Shown here piece by piece: positions 25,816 through 38,039 of a stretch of DNA of 60,000 nucleotides. Made by a program: the position numbers and the translations under genes. The notes under the pieces were generated by a model. The model searched no databases. It was given only the letters and a program-made list of their open reading frames with translations, and had not been told where the DNA came from. Position 1 is the first letter of the stretch. Each line of letters starts with the position of its first letter. This DNA comes from Apostichopus japonicus (lineage: Eukaryota; Echinodermata; Holothuroidea; Aspidochirotida; Stichopodidae), in NCBI RefSeq assembly GCF_037975245.1, contig NC_092578.1:1490001-1550000 (forward strand), in the 5' to 3' direction.

Positions 25816-26729
25816 TACTTCTACTCGTACTCATGCTGTTGTACCCATACTTAAGTCTGGTGACCTGTGTGTACTAGAAATGTTAATATCCTTAGAACCA
25901 ATTTCATACAGTGGAGTAAGAGAAGTCCTTGTTATATATACTAAACCAACACAATAAAAATCCAAGTACAGCCTTTCATTAAAGCAGTGAACACCAACAA
26001 AATTACAGCAAAGCTACTGTAAAAGCTATTATCATATTGTATCATAGAAATACATATATAAAATTCATCAACTGGAAACAGTACACCATTGAAGCCAAAT
26101 ATATCAATCTTGCAATATAAACTATGTCATTACTATGCCTTATCTCTTATGCCAGGACAATTTATTGTTTGTCTATGAATTCTTCAATCTCTCAAATATC
26201 TTTTCGCTATCAGTTTACATCTTTCTCCCTTGAATCATCAATCACAGTCAGGTGGACTATCAGGTGACATAACTTATTCTTCCAGCATTGTTGATAAAGT
26301 GCTCGTAGATCAACACCCGCTGCCTGTCACGAAGATGAAATTATGTAATACATAAAGGAGCTATTTGTGCATGAAACCATAAAATATAGCACAAGTATTT
26401 AGTTCTTTGTTCAGATTCTTGCCCCACTTACAGTGGTAGTTTTCAGTTAGTAGTGTGATGCCGTTGGTCATCATATCTGTCGCCCTCTATTTGCCGGTAA
26501 GCTACATTACGTAATTATTCGTCGTTACTAACACACAACCATCCAAGCCGCATTTGTTTCCATAGCACCACCAGTCCTCAGGAGGGAATATCTGGACGCG
26601 ACAGAATCTTAGACTGAGTTAGCGTTATAGTATATATGACAACCAAGATCGGTACCAAACGATACCAGTATAATATCTACATGCAACACAATTTAATATC
26701 AATGTGAACGTTTCTATCAATTAGTTTGT

Positions 26730-27275
26730 TATGTACAGTCAGTTCAATTTTGATTGGATTATTCCATTATTTTAAACTTCTGATTGATTGTTTGATTGAT
26801 TCTAGTCGATTCAATGGCTGACTTATTTAAATACAAGTCAGCTCAATTTCTAACTGGTTCATTTCCTGAGAATGTTTCATTGCTGTCCATTCAACTTTGT
26901 ATTGGCTCATTCTAGTTAGAAAAAGTTCCTGATTGGTTCCCTTCAATGAAGTCAACTCAATTTCTGATAGGTTTAATCAACTCAAATCCTCATTTGTTCA
27001 CTAAAATAATATCAACTTTTGATTGGCTTGTTCACATAATACAGTATCTCATATCTGATTGGTTCGTAAAATCAATCCAAACTTTTTGATGAGCTTATTC
27101 CACTCACTTCTTCTATAGGTTGGTTCAATTCAAGCATTTTCAATTTCTGTTACTTTAGTCACATGAAGTTCTCAGTAGTTCACTCTAATCTGTTACTACA
27201 CAGATTGGTTCATTTCGCTTCCACTGCTAATCGATTATTCCAGTCAGAACCAGATTGGTTCTTTTCAGTCAAACA
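26730..27275 (+). repeat. Degenerate array rich in ATTGG (inverted CCAAT) motifs
   Basis: About ten loose units of 40-60 bp share the pattern GTCA-CTCAATTTCTGATTGG-TTCATTCCA. Examples start near 26738, 26838, 26887, 26925, 26948, 27008 and 27050. Spacing is irregular and identity low, so this is an old or fast-decaying array. Confidence 0.6.
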
Positions 27276-27419
27276 TGAAATTGTACTTGAATACCTCTAA
27301 AATTGTGTTTATATCGGTTTGTGCACAACAATATACCTAGTTTAATGGCACTCAAAACTCTTGTATACTGTAATTTATGCCATTCATGGAATAATTTATG
27401 CGGTATAGCATCGCAAAAT

Positions 27420-27515
27420 GCTATGCAAAATGGACCAGTTGCTATGCAAAATGGGCAAGTTGCTATGCAAAATGGGCAAATTGCTATGCAAAATGGGCCA
27501 GTTGCTATGCAAGTG
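27420..27515 (+). repeat. 21-bp tandem repeat, 4.5 copies
   Basis: GCTATGCAAAATGG starts at 27420, 27441, 27462, 27483 and 27504. The period is a multiple of 3, so overlapping frames read repeats such as AMQNGPV. There is no other support for a gene. Confidence 0.92.
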
Positions 27516-27519
27516 AAAA

Positions 27520-30025
27520 GTGTTTAGCACTTTTTGTACACAGGAGCCATGTACAGACTTCACAGCCCTCGAAACTGCTACACAAAGCTTGAGCACTAAA
27601 TTATTCATGTTTATGTACTTTCAATATAGTTAGAAAATTTTTCAATAAAGATTATGAATGAAACATTGATTATCTGGGGGTTTTAATTATTTCTTTTTCA
27701 TTAAAAGGTGCAACAGAAACGAACACTAAATAATACAACTTTCAAAGGATAAAAGCCAGCACTAAATTAATCAATTGTTCAAGTCTGGACTGACTTCTCT
27801 GAGAACATGATTGTACATGGTTGCTAAGGCAAATGAAGAAGAAACACATCAACAAAACACAGGATATATACAACAACATGGGATTTCAAGTGATTTATAC
27901 AACAATATTTGTTAAGTGTGATTGAAGCTAATTGAAGAGTTGTATTCAGATGAAAGATACGTGAAAGATTATGTTTCAGACCAGGGTCACATCATCACTT
28001 TGAAAGGCAAAGATATAATATCTACCAGTAATTTAATCTTTTCACAAGGTTCACAATGATCAAGTATTCTTTTATTCCTTTAATAATTTTTGAAAGGAGA
28101 GTGAGTGAGAGACTGCCAAAATTTACCAAAATTATCAAGGTGAATAAATTGGTAAACTTTTCACTTTATGTTGATTGATAATGAGAATGTAGTTCACAGA
28201 ACTGTTTTCTTCGCAAGACCACAAGTGGCATCCTATATCTTTCTTTCTTTCTTTCAATTAAATTTGGCAAGATCTACCTGCCCGAACACAATTACAAGGT
28301 GATGAAAGGAGGCTTTTTGTAGATCAGTTCAACTTAATATCTCTAAAATGGAAAGTGCAAACTGCCAAAATATTCTGATCTAATTCTGTCATATTGATCA
28401 GTCAAAAGTCTGTAAACTCCCCAAAAATTCTTTGGTTAATTTCCTCTTTTGTGATCTGTACAGTAAGGCATGAAAATAAGGGCATTATACTGTCTGTAGG
28501 AATGCATCAGAATATTACCCATGGAGCTCCAAAGATGACAACTGACCTTTTAACATTATTAACCAGTACTGACATAATTGACTATATTACATGCGTATAG
28601 TAGTTCAGCTATTCGCTCACTTGTGAAATCACTGCTTCATACATGATGCATAGTTAACCCAATTTCTCAGCAGCAAAATTAAAGTGGTCAGCAGCTTAGG
28701 AGAGATGATCCTCATATCCTACAATATTTGATGAAAAGTATGAAGTCAAACCATACTGGTATAAATCTGATACAAAGTAATTGGCTGAATTTACGATGAT
28801 GCTGTTGGTTCCAGTACTGCTTGTGTTGGATAACTGACAAAGTTTTTTTCAGTAATAAGTTATAAAAAAATTTAAAATATTCTAAAACTTGATGTACACT
28901 GATAAAATAAACAATCATGTCAGATTTTTCTCATAAGCCAGACTTTTATAAGTATCTACTTAAACAATAGAGCTTTCCATTTATAATGAAAATAGTATGT
29001 AGGTCTGGCAAAGCAATGTTTTGGTAACTAGTGTTCTCTTAACACACAACTGCTGTGTAAGGAAGTGTACTCAATGAATGTACACAAGTTTTATTAATAT
29101 CTTTGAAAGTCTCTCTCCCAGAGAAGACCTTGACCTAAATTATGCTGGACACTATGTCATAATTCATCACAACGATAACTATGACAACAGACACGATTCC
29201 ACCCAGCTTAACCTGCATTTACTTCAAAATATCTGTATTTATTTATCCTCTTTTGAAATAAATATCAAGAGAAACATGCAACTCAGATATCTAGGTCAAC
29301 TTTCCCTGTGGAGTATCGAGTCGATGGCAAGTGGAGGAAGAAAAAAGCTATGGCTTATGTAAGAATGTACCCTACCATAAAACTGTAACGAAAAAAGCCA
29401 CAGCCAATTTTGAAATCTTAATTTTCTAGCAATTACATACGGTCACTTGGCAAGGGAAATAGGTAAATCAGATTGGGCAATGATGGCAGAGTAAACATTG
29501 GTCTAATGAAGATGAAAAATGAATCGAGAAAATTGGAAAGAGTCGCAAGGTGTGAGACAATACAGAAATTTTGTACGACAGAAATTTAATCTTGTAGAAA
29601 GAGGGCAAAGTCACATAGTACATAAATCATTTTCCAAATTAGTGGTTTGGCGAAAGAGGCAACACCTCTCATATAAGTCTATATATTCTTACATCCTCAT
29701 TTTAATTGTGTATAATATCACAGACAATAGCAAGCAGAAAACCTTTTCCAGAAGCATATTATGCAACTAAAATCATATCATGGAGTTTTTATCAAACATG
29801 GTCTACTTTTCAGGATTTGCCGATAGATATACACTCAAACATCTGTGCCATTAGCAATAATAATGAAAATATATCAAGAATATATAAAAATGATGTATTA
29901 TTATTATTATGAAATGATCAATATGCTGGTATGATGATACATTTTTTGTCTGCATAATGAAGAATTTTGACTATAAAGAGTAGATTTGAATGAATAATGC
30001 AGTCCTTTTGGAGGATACCTTCCAG
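27520..30025. other. Intron sequence, no gene recognised
   Basis: AT-rich and unique. A minus-strand valine/isoleucine-rich short frame near 29130-29215 is judged random. Confidence 0.45.
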
Positions 30026-30029
30026 AATG

Positions 30030-30165
30030 AGGAGGGTTTATTGGCCGGTAGCGATTGGTTGCTAAGGGCGTACAGTGTTACAAAGGTGACCAGTTCACCA
30101 TAGCTACAGCAGCGCGAGAGTGATAATATTGTGAGGCGGCAGGTAAATGTGGATAGCCAGCGAGG
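30030..30165 (+). repeat. Dispersed short repeat R1 copy
   Basis: Contains GTGTTACAAAGGTGACCAGT, CACCATAGCTACAGCAGCGC and AATATTGTGAGGCGGCAGGT in the family order. It ends about 40 bp from the donor of the integrin signal-peptide exon, in opposite orientation. Confidence 0.5.
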
Positions 30166-30202
30166 AAACTGAATTGAAACAGATTACGCTAGAATATCTC
30201 AC

Positions 30203-30329
30203 CTAAAGCACTCTGGGCTGACGTTGATGATATTAATATGGAAGACAAGCAAATGCCGATGAAATAAACCCCTAGCCACCTCATCTTGGAAATTCCTTGA
30301 CCACTCTCTCTGACTGCAAACGCAACTCT
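30203..30329 (-). CDS. ITGB-like: Integrin beta subunit, first coding exon (5' UTR end plus signal peptide)
   Basis: Coding part is 30284 down to 30203: start codon ATG at 30284-30282, then 27 codons and one extra base (phase 1). The peptide begins MRWLGVYFIGICLSS, a hydrophobic core followed by STSA-QSAL, so it reads as a cleaved signal peptide with a likely cut after residue 23. The donor is G|GTGAGA. Upstream of the ATG there is a strong acceptor (TTTTCTTTTCTCTTCAACAG), so about 45 nt of 5' UTR belong to this exon and a non-coding leader exon must lie further right. The next exon (15936-16009) completes the split codon to Gly and continues straight into the PSI domain, as integrin beta chains do: signal peptide, then a Cys-rich PSI module. 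Integrin beta pairs with an alpha chain at the cell surface as an adhesion receptor. The in-frame ATG further upstream lies in the intron and was not used. Confidence 0.82.
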
Positions 30330-33300
30330 CTGTTGAAGAGAAAAGAAAATCTTGCTAATAAAAAATATGCATGCGGAAATGAAGACCATTGAAGTGTTTT
30401 TGAATTGTACACCAAAAGTAAAACAAATTTAATGGCCACTTTAAGGATAAAAATATCTTTGACAATACAATCCATAAAAGTAGACTGACAGCTCATATAA
30501 CAGAGAGCAAACCACTTCATCATAAAACTTTTGATGAATAAGCACACTTTATCACAATCAAATGCCAATGTTGGAAACATAGGTTTACCCGGTTGTTAAT
30601 TTTTTTTAAATGAATGATGTTAGAAAAGACATGACAAACACATTCCAGGTGCATGTTTTATTTGACATTCTCAACAATAGTGATTGGATTCCTTAAGGAG
30701 AAGGAAAACTACCTTATAGTTATCACCTTTCATGTACCATACTTCATTTCTCACCAGATTCACTCAAGTTTAATACTTGAGTAATATTCTCTTTGAAGAC
30801 TAAGAACTGTTTTGTTTTTTACTTTAAACAGGCAAAATTAGCTATAAGTAGTTATGGTTTCATGCCCACAAGAGTTAAATATGACAACAACTTCCAACCC
30901 TCAATATTATGTCTGCAAAGTATGGTAGGCTAGGCTATGTAACTCTACTATAAAAGTGTGGTAGGTTTCATGTTTTCTTCTCAGTGTTCTATTTTTTGTT
31001 GTTAATTCTAACAGGGCTTGAGTTCTTACTGAAACGTTGCTATTGTAGTATATTTGAGTGCACCTGGAGGAAATGATATCATATATGGATACATACTATT
31101 TAAGATGAAATTTTAAGAGCTACTTGAAAGCTATGATATTGTATAAAATCAGCACTTTATTGTAAGGGCAGATCCAACCAGATAGTCAAGTATTTTTGTC
31201 TCTTATACCTTCTTGGATGATACATAGAGAAAATAAACTGAAAATAGAAACATTCAAAGCTTTGAATAGGAAATTGAATAATTAAATTTGATAAAAAATA
31301 GTCCTTTTTATTAGATGATCGATTAACCAATAAATCAAACCATTGGAAAACACAGCACCGAAACTGACAGATTTATCCATTAATCCGATATATTAAGGAG
31401 TTGAAGGATAACAAAGAGGGAAAGAAAAATCATCAAAAAAAATACAATTGGTTATTTTATAGTGGTTAGTTTGATGGCCTGAAAGTTCAATTAATGCTGT
31501 AGACTTCATTCGGCTGTTATTTTGACCAAACAAACAGGTTACCAGTTCATTCTAGGCTCGGTAGTGCTCAAAGTGTGGATACTGTACATGCAACATAGTA
31601 GCTTTCGAGGCCCTAATTTTTTTTTCTATTCTAAAATACTAGGTTCCCTTTTATAAAACTGCAATACATCTTTCGAATTTGGACCATTTCGCATATATCA
31701 TTTTGCAATGGGTTATTGGATCAATTATGTTTTCCACTATGTAAATTTTGTACCCAACACATTCAATTTATTATTTCAGAAGAAAATCTTTGAATTTTAC
31801 ACCCAAGTTCATCATCATTCCCATTCCAAATTTAGCGGTTAAACATAAAAGGTTAAGTTTCCTAGTATCTCATCTTGCCCTTAAACGACAGATTGCGCTA
31901 CTACCGTACAACCAAATTATGACCAATAAACAACACGGAAGGCAGGTTTAGGCCATGACACTACAGAACAAAAAGTGAAACCAATCATTTGCTACTGTCC
32001 TTTACTTTGACAGCATGCTTAATCAAACACAATGTCTGTGAAATCAAAAGTACTGAAAGCTGCATTGCTTTCCCCCTCTTCCTTTTGAATTTTGTTTCCT
32101 TTTGTTTGAAAAAAGTGGAATTTTTGATACCATGACAATCACACACTCACGGAGATTGGATGGTTTTAAGATTTTAAAGACATGTATCCTATGCAGATAT
32201 TGCTTATAAATGGTATTACAGATTTGCTATAGAATGTAGATATACTGTATACAGTAATATTGTTCGTGTACAGATAGAAAAAAATCGGAATAATGGTAGA
32301 AGGGAGCAGGAAACTCCCACGAAGAAACAAAACAAAAGTGGTCTGCAAATTTGTGCAAACAAGAGAAAACCACAACTTCTGAAAATGCCCAAATTACAAC
32401 AGATTAATTCTTACACTGGGGTACAATGCTAACAACAGAACTGTTTGTAATTTGAAAATTCACTACAGATTTCAATTAATCAAAGTAAGAAACGTTCCTT
32501 GATTTCCTTTCACGAAATGAATATTAAAAATAAATAATATATAAATGATTCATGCACAAAAACAGTTCATCTCCCAGATACCTTTATAACACCAACAATA
32601 TAATATTTGTGCAAAAGATACAGTCAGAAATTTATATCATTTTAACATTTTGTTCCCCCTTTTAATTATTTTGAAGTGGAACACAACTGTATATAATTAA
32701 GGTAATTAACTTTTACTGTTTTGAAGATTCTAGTATCTGATAATGCTGACACTTTTATACCATATTCGAAAGCTATGCTTCAGTACCATTTCTGCAGAGG
32801 TCGTCTTTGTTTGTACTCACAATGCGTATCAACAAACAAACAAACCCTAGATATGTGATTAAACTGTAATGTTACAAAAACATCGATCTTTCATTAGTTA
32901 ATGACATTACCAGATTATGATGTTACCTTTGTCCAATGTACAAAGCTTTTCATGTGTCAGCCAATTTTGTTCCTTCAAGCATATGATCTTGTCGACACAA
33001 ATTCATTTACCGAGCCAACCGACCACATCATGTAAGATCCGAACCATATCAACAATTCATTCACAACAGAACTTGGTTACACCCAACGTATTGAACCTTA
33101 CTCACGTTCTGTCATGGAATCAATGACAAAAGGTAGACCTTAGAAATCAAATGCTTAAAAGAATCTTTGTCATCGCAGGGAGCTATTAATGACTAGTCAG
33201 AGCATTTAATCATACAGGTGTACTCCAACAAATATTACTTAACATTCAAATTTCTCAGGGAGTGATGATGGTGAAATGAAGTTTTTCACCCCCCCCCCCC

Positions 33301-34976
33301 CATATGTGACTTTACTTGGTAATTAACTTCCAAATCTAAAAGCCAGATTAGCTTGTAACTTCAAAATTTCATATAGTCACAATATGGTAAAAACCATATG
33401 GTCACAAAATGATCAAGTTTTATCCCCCCTAAAAGTAAGAACAAATTTCTGCTTGGTAGTACTTGCAAAAATTCAGGTTTCAATGGGAGCCAGCTTTGCT
33501 TTGCTACACAGTTACAGATCTTGCATTGTCCAACAAAACTGTTCACATTATAAAGTTCACAAATTGACACAAGAGAGAACATTAATAAGTCCAAAATCAG
33601 TTTTCACATATCTGAAATTTAAAACCACATACATGAAATCTTTACATCTGGAGGAAATATTCTGTGACTCTATAAACAGTCTTAGACTTAGTACAAACAA
33701 TGTTTAGGAAGTAATAAATTGTCTCACCCCTGCAGCGGTAAATTTAACAAGATATATTCCATATAAAGAAGATGTAACGAACTGTTTGGAGGGTGTTACA
33801 TTTCTATTGACATGCTCTACTTCCTTCTGTGCCTGTAACCAACTACAGGATTAAATTCAATCGCATTCATATACCTAGAACTCCCTCAGGCCCTAATAGA
33901 CTACTAATTCATCAAGCTATTTTCTCACCTTGTCAAAGTTTCAAACTAGAATGAAGTAACTAACTAAATCACAATTAGAAGAATATATGTAGGAACCAGA
34001 TGCAGTCACTGCATAAAAATCTGATCTCTTAGAATGGATAACTGACATGTAAAATGTCAGCATTAGCCAATCAAAATTGATCATGTTTGATTAAAATGAA
34101 TCCAGTACTGTGTGAAAAGAAATTGCGAGTTGAAGATGATACAGATTATTAAAAATATTTACAATAACGGAACATTAAATTAAAAAATCCAAGCATTAAC
34201 AGAAAGGATCAAAGACTGGAGATTTTACACATCAACATTTTTAAATACTTGGTGCTCTTTTCATGGAGCCCCTTATATTTGAAAACATTATGTTTCCCTA
34301 CACTTTGCTAAATTGTTAGCAATTAGATAGAGCCCGGTTTGTCGTGTCTCACGTGATGGTCCATCATTAAAGAAGGAGAGACAGGCACTGTTTGCACACA
34401 AATCCTGTACACTACCAAAGATAAATGAGTCTCAAATGTAGCCCTGGAGTAGTGTAACCAAGTTGCAGTTTATAGTTCTATTAAAAGAAAAATTTTATCA
34501 CCTTTAATACCACTGTAGTATATGTATACACTGATAGCTTGACAAAACTTCAAGATCTACTTGATGCAATGCAAGTCTCTTGGTAACCATGGAGTTTTGT
34601 TATGAGTCCTACAACACTGACAATGTGAGTATTGCCATTAATCCAATAAATGAATAGAATTGCAATTCAAGGACACAAACTTTCCCTCAAGATGGTAACA
34701 TGATATGCATCTACTGGTTCAAACAATCAACTCAGAGGTTCAAGTCTCCCAAACGCAACTCATAAAGCGATGTACTATAGATTATCAAAGTAGAGGTATA
34801 GACTTTGTTATGTTATGTCCCTCATAGCCATATGATATGATATATCTTACAAACATGGCATTGACCATTGTCCGAATAACAATGGCACCACTTTTGTCAC
34901 CTTAACACAATGCATTATACCCAATTCTATGGACAGACAGGAGTCAGACATTCTCAATGCAAAAACACAATTAAAA
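30330..34976. other. Probable 5' intron of the integrin gene
   Basis: Should contain or be crossed by the intron leading from the unseen leader exon. Only a weak R1 fragment (31535) and a C-run at 33290 were noted. The 107-codon plus frame at 33384-33707 has no recognised domain. Confidence 0.45.
31535..31590 (+). repeat. Dispersed short repeat R1, weak fragment
   Basis: AGGTTACCAGTTCATTCTAG, GCTCGGTAGTGCTCAAAGTG and TGG follow the R1 order, but the core with the splice-site-like sequence is missing. Confidence 0.3.
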
Positions 34977-35095
34977 TCAAATACGAGCTTCAGCTGCAAT
35001 TTGTTCTTCTAAAGCCTTGTTTGAAGATATCGATGAGACTTGAGCACATGCATCGATGCCTCGGTGTAATGAACCGATTAGAATCTCCTTAGTAT
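34977..35095 (-). CDS. Candidate terminal exon, unrecognised protein
   Basis: 119-nt segment after acceptor GAACTTTCTGACCAG. With two leading bases it encodes TKEILIGSLHRGIDACAQVS, then SISSNKALEEQIAAEARI and a TGA stop. The C-terminal half is helical and Ala/Glu-rich, and the composition is clearly protein-like for this AT-rich region. The opposite strand also has an open frame (34910-35092), but that one looks random. The gene would extend to the right on the minus strand. A segment at 37191-37251 ends in the right phase to be its neighbour. Function unknown. Confidence 0.38.
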
Positions 35096-35504
35096 CTGGT
35101 CAGAAAGTTCATAATCTTGTTTTTGCTTCAATCAACCCTAGAAATTACTCCTTTTGATACTTAATTGAGAATACAATATTTTTTGGTCAACTGAGGACTA
35201 CTGATCTTATTCACTTTTTCATAAGTACAGCGTTAAAGGTTGGATGGATGACTTTATTTAAGTTATTCTCTCTTGCCTGTTAAAACTTCAGTACCAACTT
35301 ATTAGACATGGAAGCTCGAGTTGAGTACAATTGTTACATAAAGACATGTAAATAAAGTTGATTAACTGTCTCTTTACATGGTCCAAGCATCTCTCCATGA
35401 GGTTACAAAAATTCCAGACTTGCACACAGTTGGAAAGAAATATTGTACAAGTAGTCGTCCATGAAAACTCAGAAAAATTACCAGATTTGGATTACAATGG
35501 ACAA

Positions 35505-35610
35505 ACTTATCAGTCTCCCTACAACTGTAGCAGTTTCACACTACCATGTCTAAGCTGACCTGGTAACTTAACAATGACCTCCAATGGTGACCAGTCACCT
35601 CTGGACAAAC
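35505..35610 (-). repeat. Dispersed short repeat R1, minus copy
   Basis: Reverse complement reads GGTGACTGGTCACCATTGGA, GTTACCAGGTCAGCTTAGAC, ATGGTAGTGTGAAACTGCTA and GTTGTAGGGAGACTGATAAG. The family order is kept but the core is diverged. Confidence 0.5.
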
Positions 35611-36333
35611 CTCTACTGATTATTATAAAACCCAGAGTATCTATTTGTGTCATATAAATAGCTGGAAGCTAATTATGTACTGTAACAGTGTCTGTTTATC
35701 AGATCTGAGTATCCCACATTCCAACCTGAATATAAGAACATTTAAAGCAGCTTTTTGAGCTGAAATTGATAAATATGTTAATTCTAGTCCATAATAAAAA
35801 CTGGTAAGTCTATTTAGTCAAGTTTTACATCAAGTAGTGACGCAAAAGTAAAAGTTTGTAACTGTTAATAATAACTGCTATAGTCTCATTCAACCACCTC
35901 AGGCCCCCCCACACCCTCCCCTTCCCCCACTTCCTCCTGAATGAATCTTTATTTTTGATACAATTGAATGTCGTAACATTTTTCAATAGCTTTGAGAAGA
36001 TGATACTACTTTCAAATCTGTCATTTGTCACACCTTTTTATCTCTACTAACAGTAACAGGCTGATACTGCCCAGGTTGCATAGTTTAGCAATACATATTT
36101 GTACATGAATGCCTGATCTAAGACATACCATGTTCCCTCATCAGACAGCTCTATTAATCTACCGCAGGACTTGGATAGCATGTTTCTTGACTGCTATATA
36201 GCTAGGTCATAAATCAGGGACATCCCGGTATCAGTGTATTGACATGAAGATATGCTGACAATGTCATGTACAGTATATGTCAACAACCTATATGAATGTT
36301 ACCATTAACATTCATGACACTGAAAACATACAC

Positions 36334-36477
36334 AGTCAACATAACTTAACCAAACATCAAGAAAATTCAGCCATTACTCAAATATTTTTAAAAAATGGAA
36401 ATCTTTTTCAAAATCGTTTTACTGTGAAGAATTAAAGAATGATGTTTGGTTAAGTTATGCTGTTAAGTTATGTTGAC
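36334..36477. repeat. Long inverted repeat, MITE-like
   Basis: Left arm GTCAACATAACTTAACCAAA plus CATCA (36334-36358). The right arm is its reverse complement, TGATGTTTGGTTAAGTTATG, followed by a repeated GTTAAGTTATGTTGAC. About 80 bp of A/T-rich sequence separates the arms. The right arm is longer because its outer part is duplicated. Could be a miniature inverted-repeat transposon; the transcript would fold as a hairpin. Confidence 0.65.
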
Positions 36478-37190
36478 ATGTGAAACGAGATCCAACTTTA
36501 ACCCATCCACCCTCTGTACACTACAGTATCTCAAGAATCTTACCAAAAACATCTTTCTAATTCATAAAATATACTGATTCCTTATTTCACACTGTTAGTA
36601 CAATTGATCTTTATAAAATTTCACAATTTACAAGTGAAGTCTACATGCATCCACAAAACATGGAAATATTACAGACGTTGTAATAAGTTATAACTCAGGC
36701 AAAGTAATGATGCTTGATGATTTACAGCAAGCAAACAGATCTTGTGTGCCCTCATTCCCCCTAATCCCAACCCTCCCCCCCCCCCCTAATCCTCACTTAG
36801 GTCACTTTTCTTCCAGATATGCCGATTCCTAGAAATAGAGTGCATAAGTTGAGGAGACAGGTAGGGAGAGAAGATCAAAGAAATTCATAGGATTTCAAAG
36901 TGTTTTGCATCATCTTGTGTAAAGCAGACTAAGTATTTTGAACTGAAAGCTGTTAATCTAGAACTTCAAACTTCTTCTAGACAGCTGCAACCTCTTGTGA
37001 TATTTTCCGGTTCGACTCAACTGAGCTCATTTAGTTCATCACCATCGCAACCGTTCCACAAAAAATACCATTTATGAAACGATGTTTGATTTGCATGATC
37101 AATGATCGGTAGTAATTTGGTCAAAAATGTTAGTCATTAATCATCACAACTATCTGTTTACAAGATAAGATAACTAAATGCTTTGTATAC

Positions 37191-37266
37191 TGTGTGTGAT
37201 GTAGAAACATTGGAGGAGCATATTCAAGAACTCGGTTTCATTCTCAGAAACCTTGAACAATTAATG
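37191..37266. other. Exon-like segment, strand ambiguous
   Basis: On the plus strand 37205-37266 sits between acceptor GTGTGTGATGTAG and donor ATG|GTAAGG and reads TLEEHIQELGFILRNLEQLM, a helix-like peptide. On the minus strand 37251-37191 reads VSENETEFLNMLLQCFYITH with a donor A|GTATAC, whose phase fits the terminal exon at 34977-35095. The plus reading has the better donor and the minus reading the better context. Only one can be real, and both may be chance. Confidence 0.25.
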
Positions 37267-37299
37267 GTAAGGTCCGAAATGACACACTGGTGTATTTAC

Positions 37300-38030
37300 A
37301 GTCAGAAATCAGACTGCGACTTTTGACCGTTATTTCGCAATCATTAAACACTTCGCAAAAGCGGTGAAATGCATTGTGGGAGCTTAGTCCATCACTACAT
37401 TTCAGTACACTGCAGCTTGGATATCGTCTGAAAATCCGTTTTAATACATATTCATAGAGCAGCAATCGAATTGCTTGAACGAAAACCTTGAAGAAAAGAA
37501 GTTAAATATTCATTAAATATCTGTTTGCGACGATGTCGGACTCACGATGTGGATGAAATTCGGAAATTTCTTCGCCCCGGCTTGAAAAATAAAAACGAAA
37601 CGTGAGTAAAAACCTTTCATCTTTCGAATTGCACATTTTCTGTTTTCAAGAAGGTACAACCTCCATCGTCCGGTCAATGGTATAAAACAAATTGAACAAT
37701 GATTTTGGGCTAAATTCGGAGTTGTTCCAGCATTCTGGGTTGAATTAAAGTGACATTTGTAAGGTTGCTCTTGATCACCGTCATCAACGTATCCTATCGT
37801 GGTTCATTGAATATGTACATGTGTATGCGCATTACCATAGTGTGTAGCCTAGGGTTATAGTTTTAAGTATTCTACAGTACAGTGTATTCATATTACGGGA
37901 CCTTGTGTTTATGAATGATGTTAGACGTTGTTTACGAATACAATGTCGTTTCCTTGAATTTTAGGGTAGTGCTAGTACTGTACAGTGACCGAGCAGTAGG
38001 ACCCTACAGTACAACTACACAATACTAGGC
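37300..38030. promoter_or_regulatory. Possible promoter region
   Basis: Locally more CpG than the flanks. It contains TGCATTGTGGGAG and divergent GTGAGT donor-like sites at 37549 (minus) and 37602 (plus), as expected if non-coding first exons leave in one or both directions. The integrin leader exon, which must lie right of 30329, could be here. No start codon context was identified. Confidence 0.25.
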
Positions 38031-38039
38031 CTATGCTGG

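Larger units (their letters stand above)
16010..30202 (-). other. Long intron of the integrin beta gene
   Basis: 14.2 kb between the signal-peptide exon and the first PSI exon, bounded by GTGAGA and a TTTCACAG acceptor. It contains the minisatellite at 16085-17200, the 193-bp and 47-bp tandem repeats, dispersed-repeat copies, the arrays at 25.4 kb, 26.7 kb and 27.4 kb, and paired CRE-like sites at 23 kb. No convincing gene was recognised inside it. The open frames at 21211-21492, 22582-22818 and 29078-29362 have no recognised domain and no good splice context. Confidence 0.75.

Noticed and set aside
26445-26500. Short plus-strand exon-like piece MPLVIISVALYLP followed by GTAAGC
   Set aside because: Reads like a signal peptide start with a donor, but the acceptor is poor and no continuation was found.
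27303-27608. Frames with AMQNGPV or CYAKWAS repeats
   Set aside because: Explained by the 21-bp array; no splice sites or domain.
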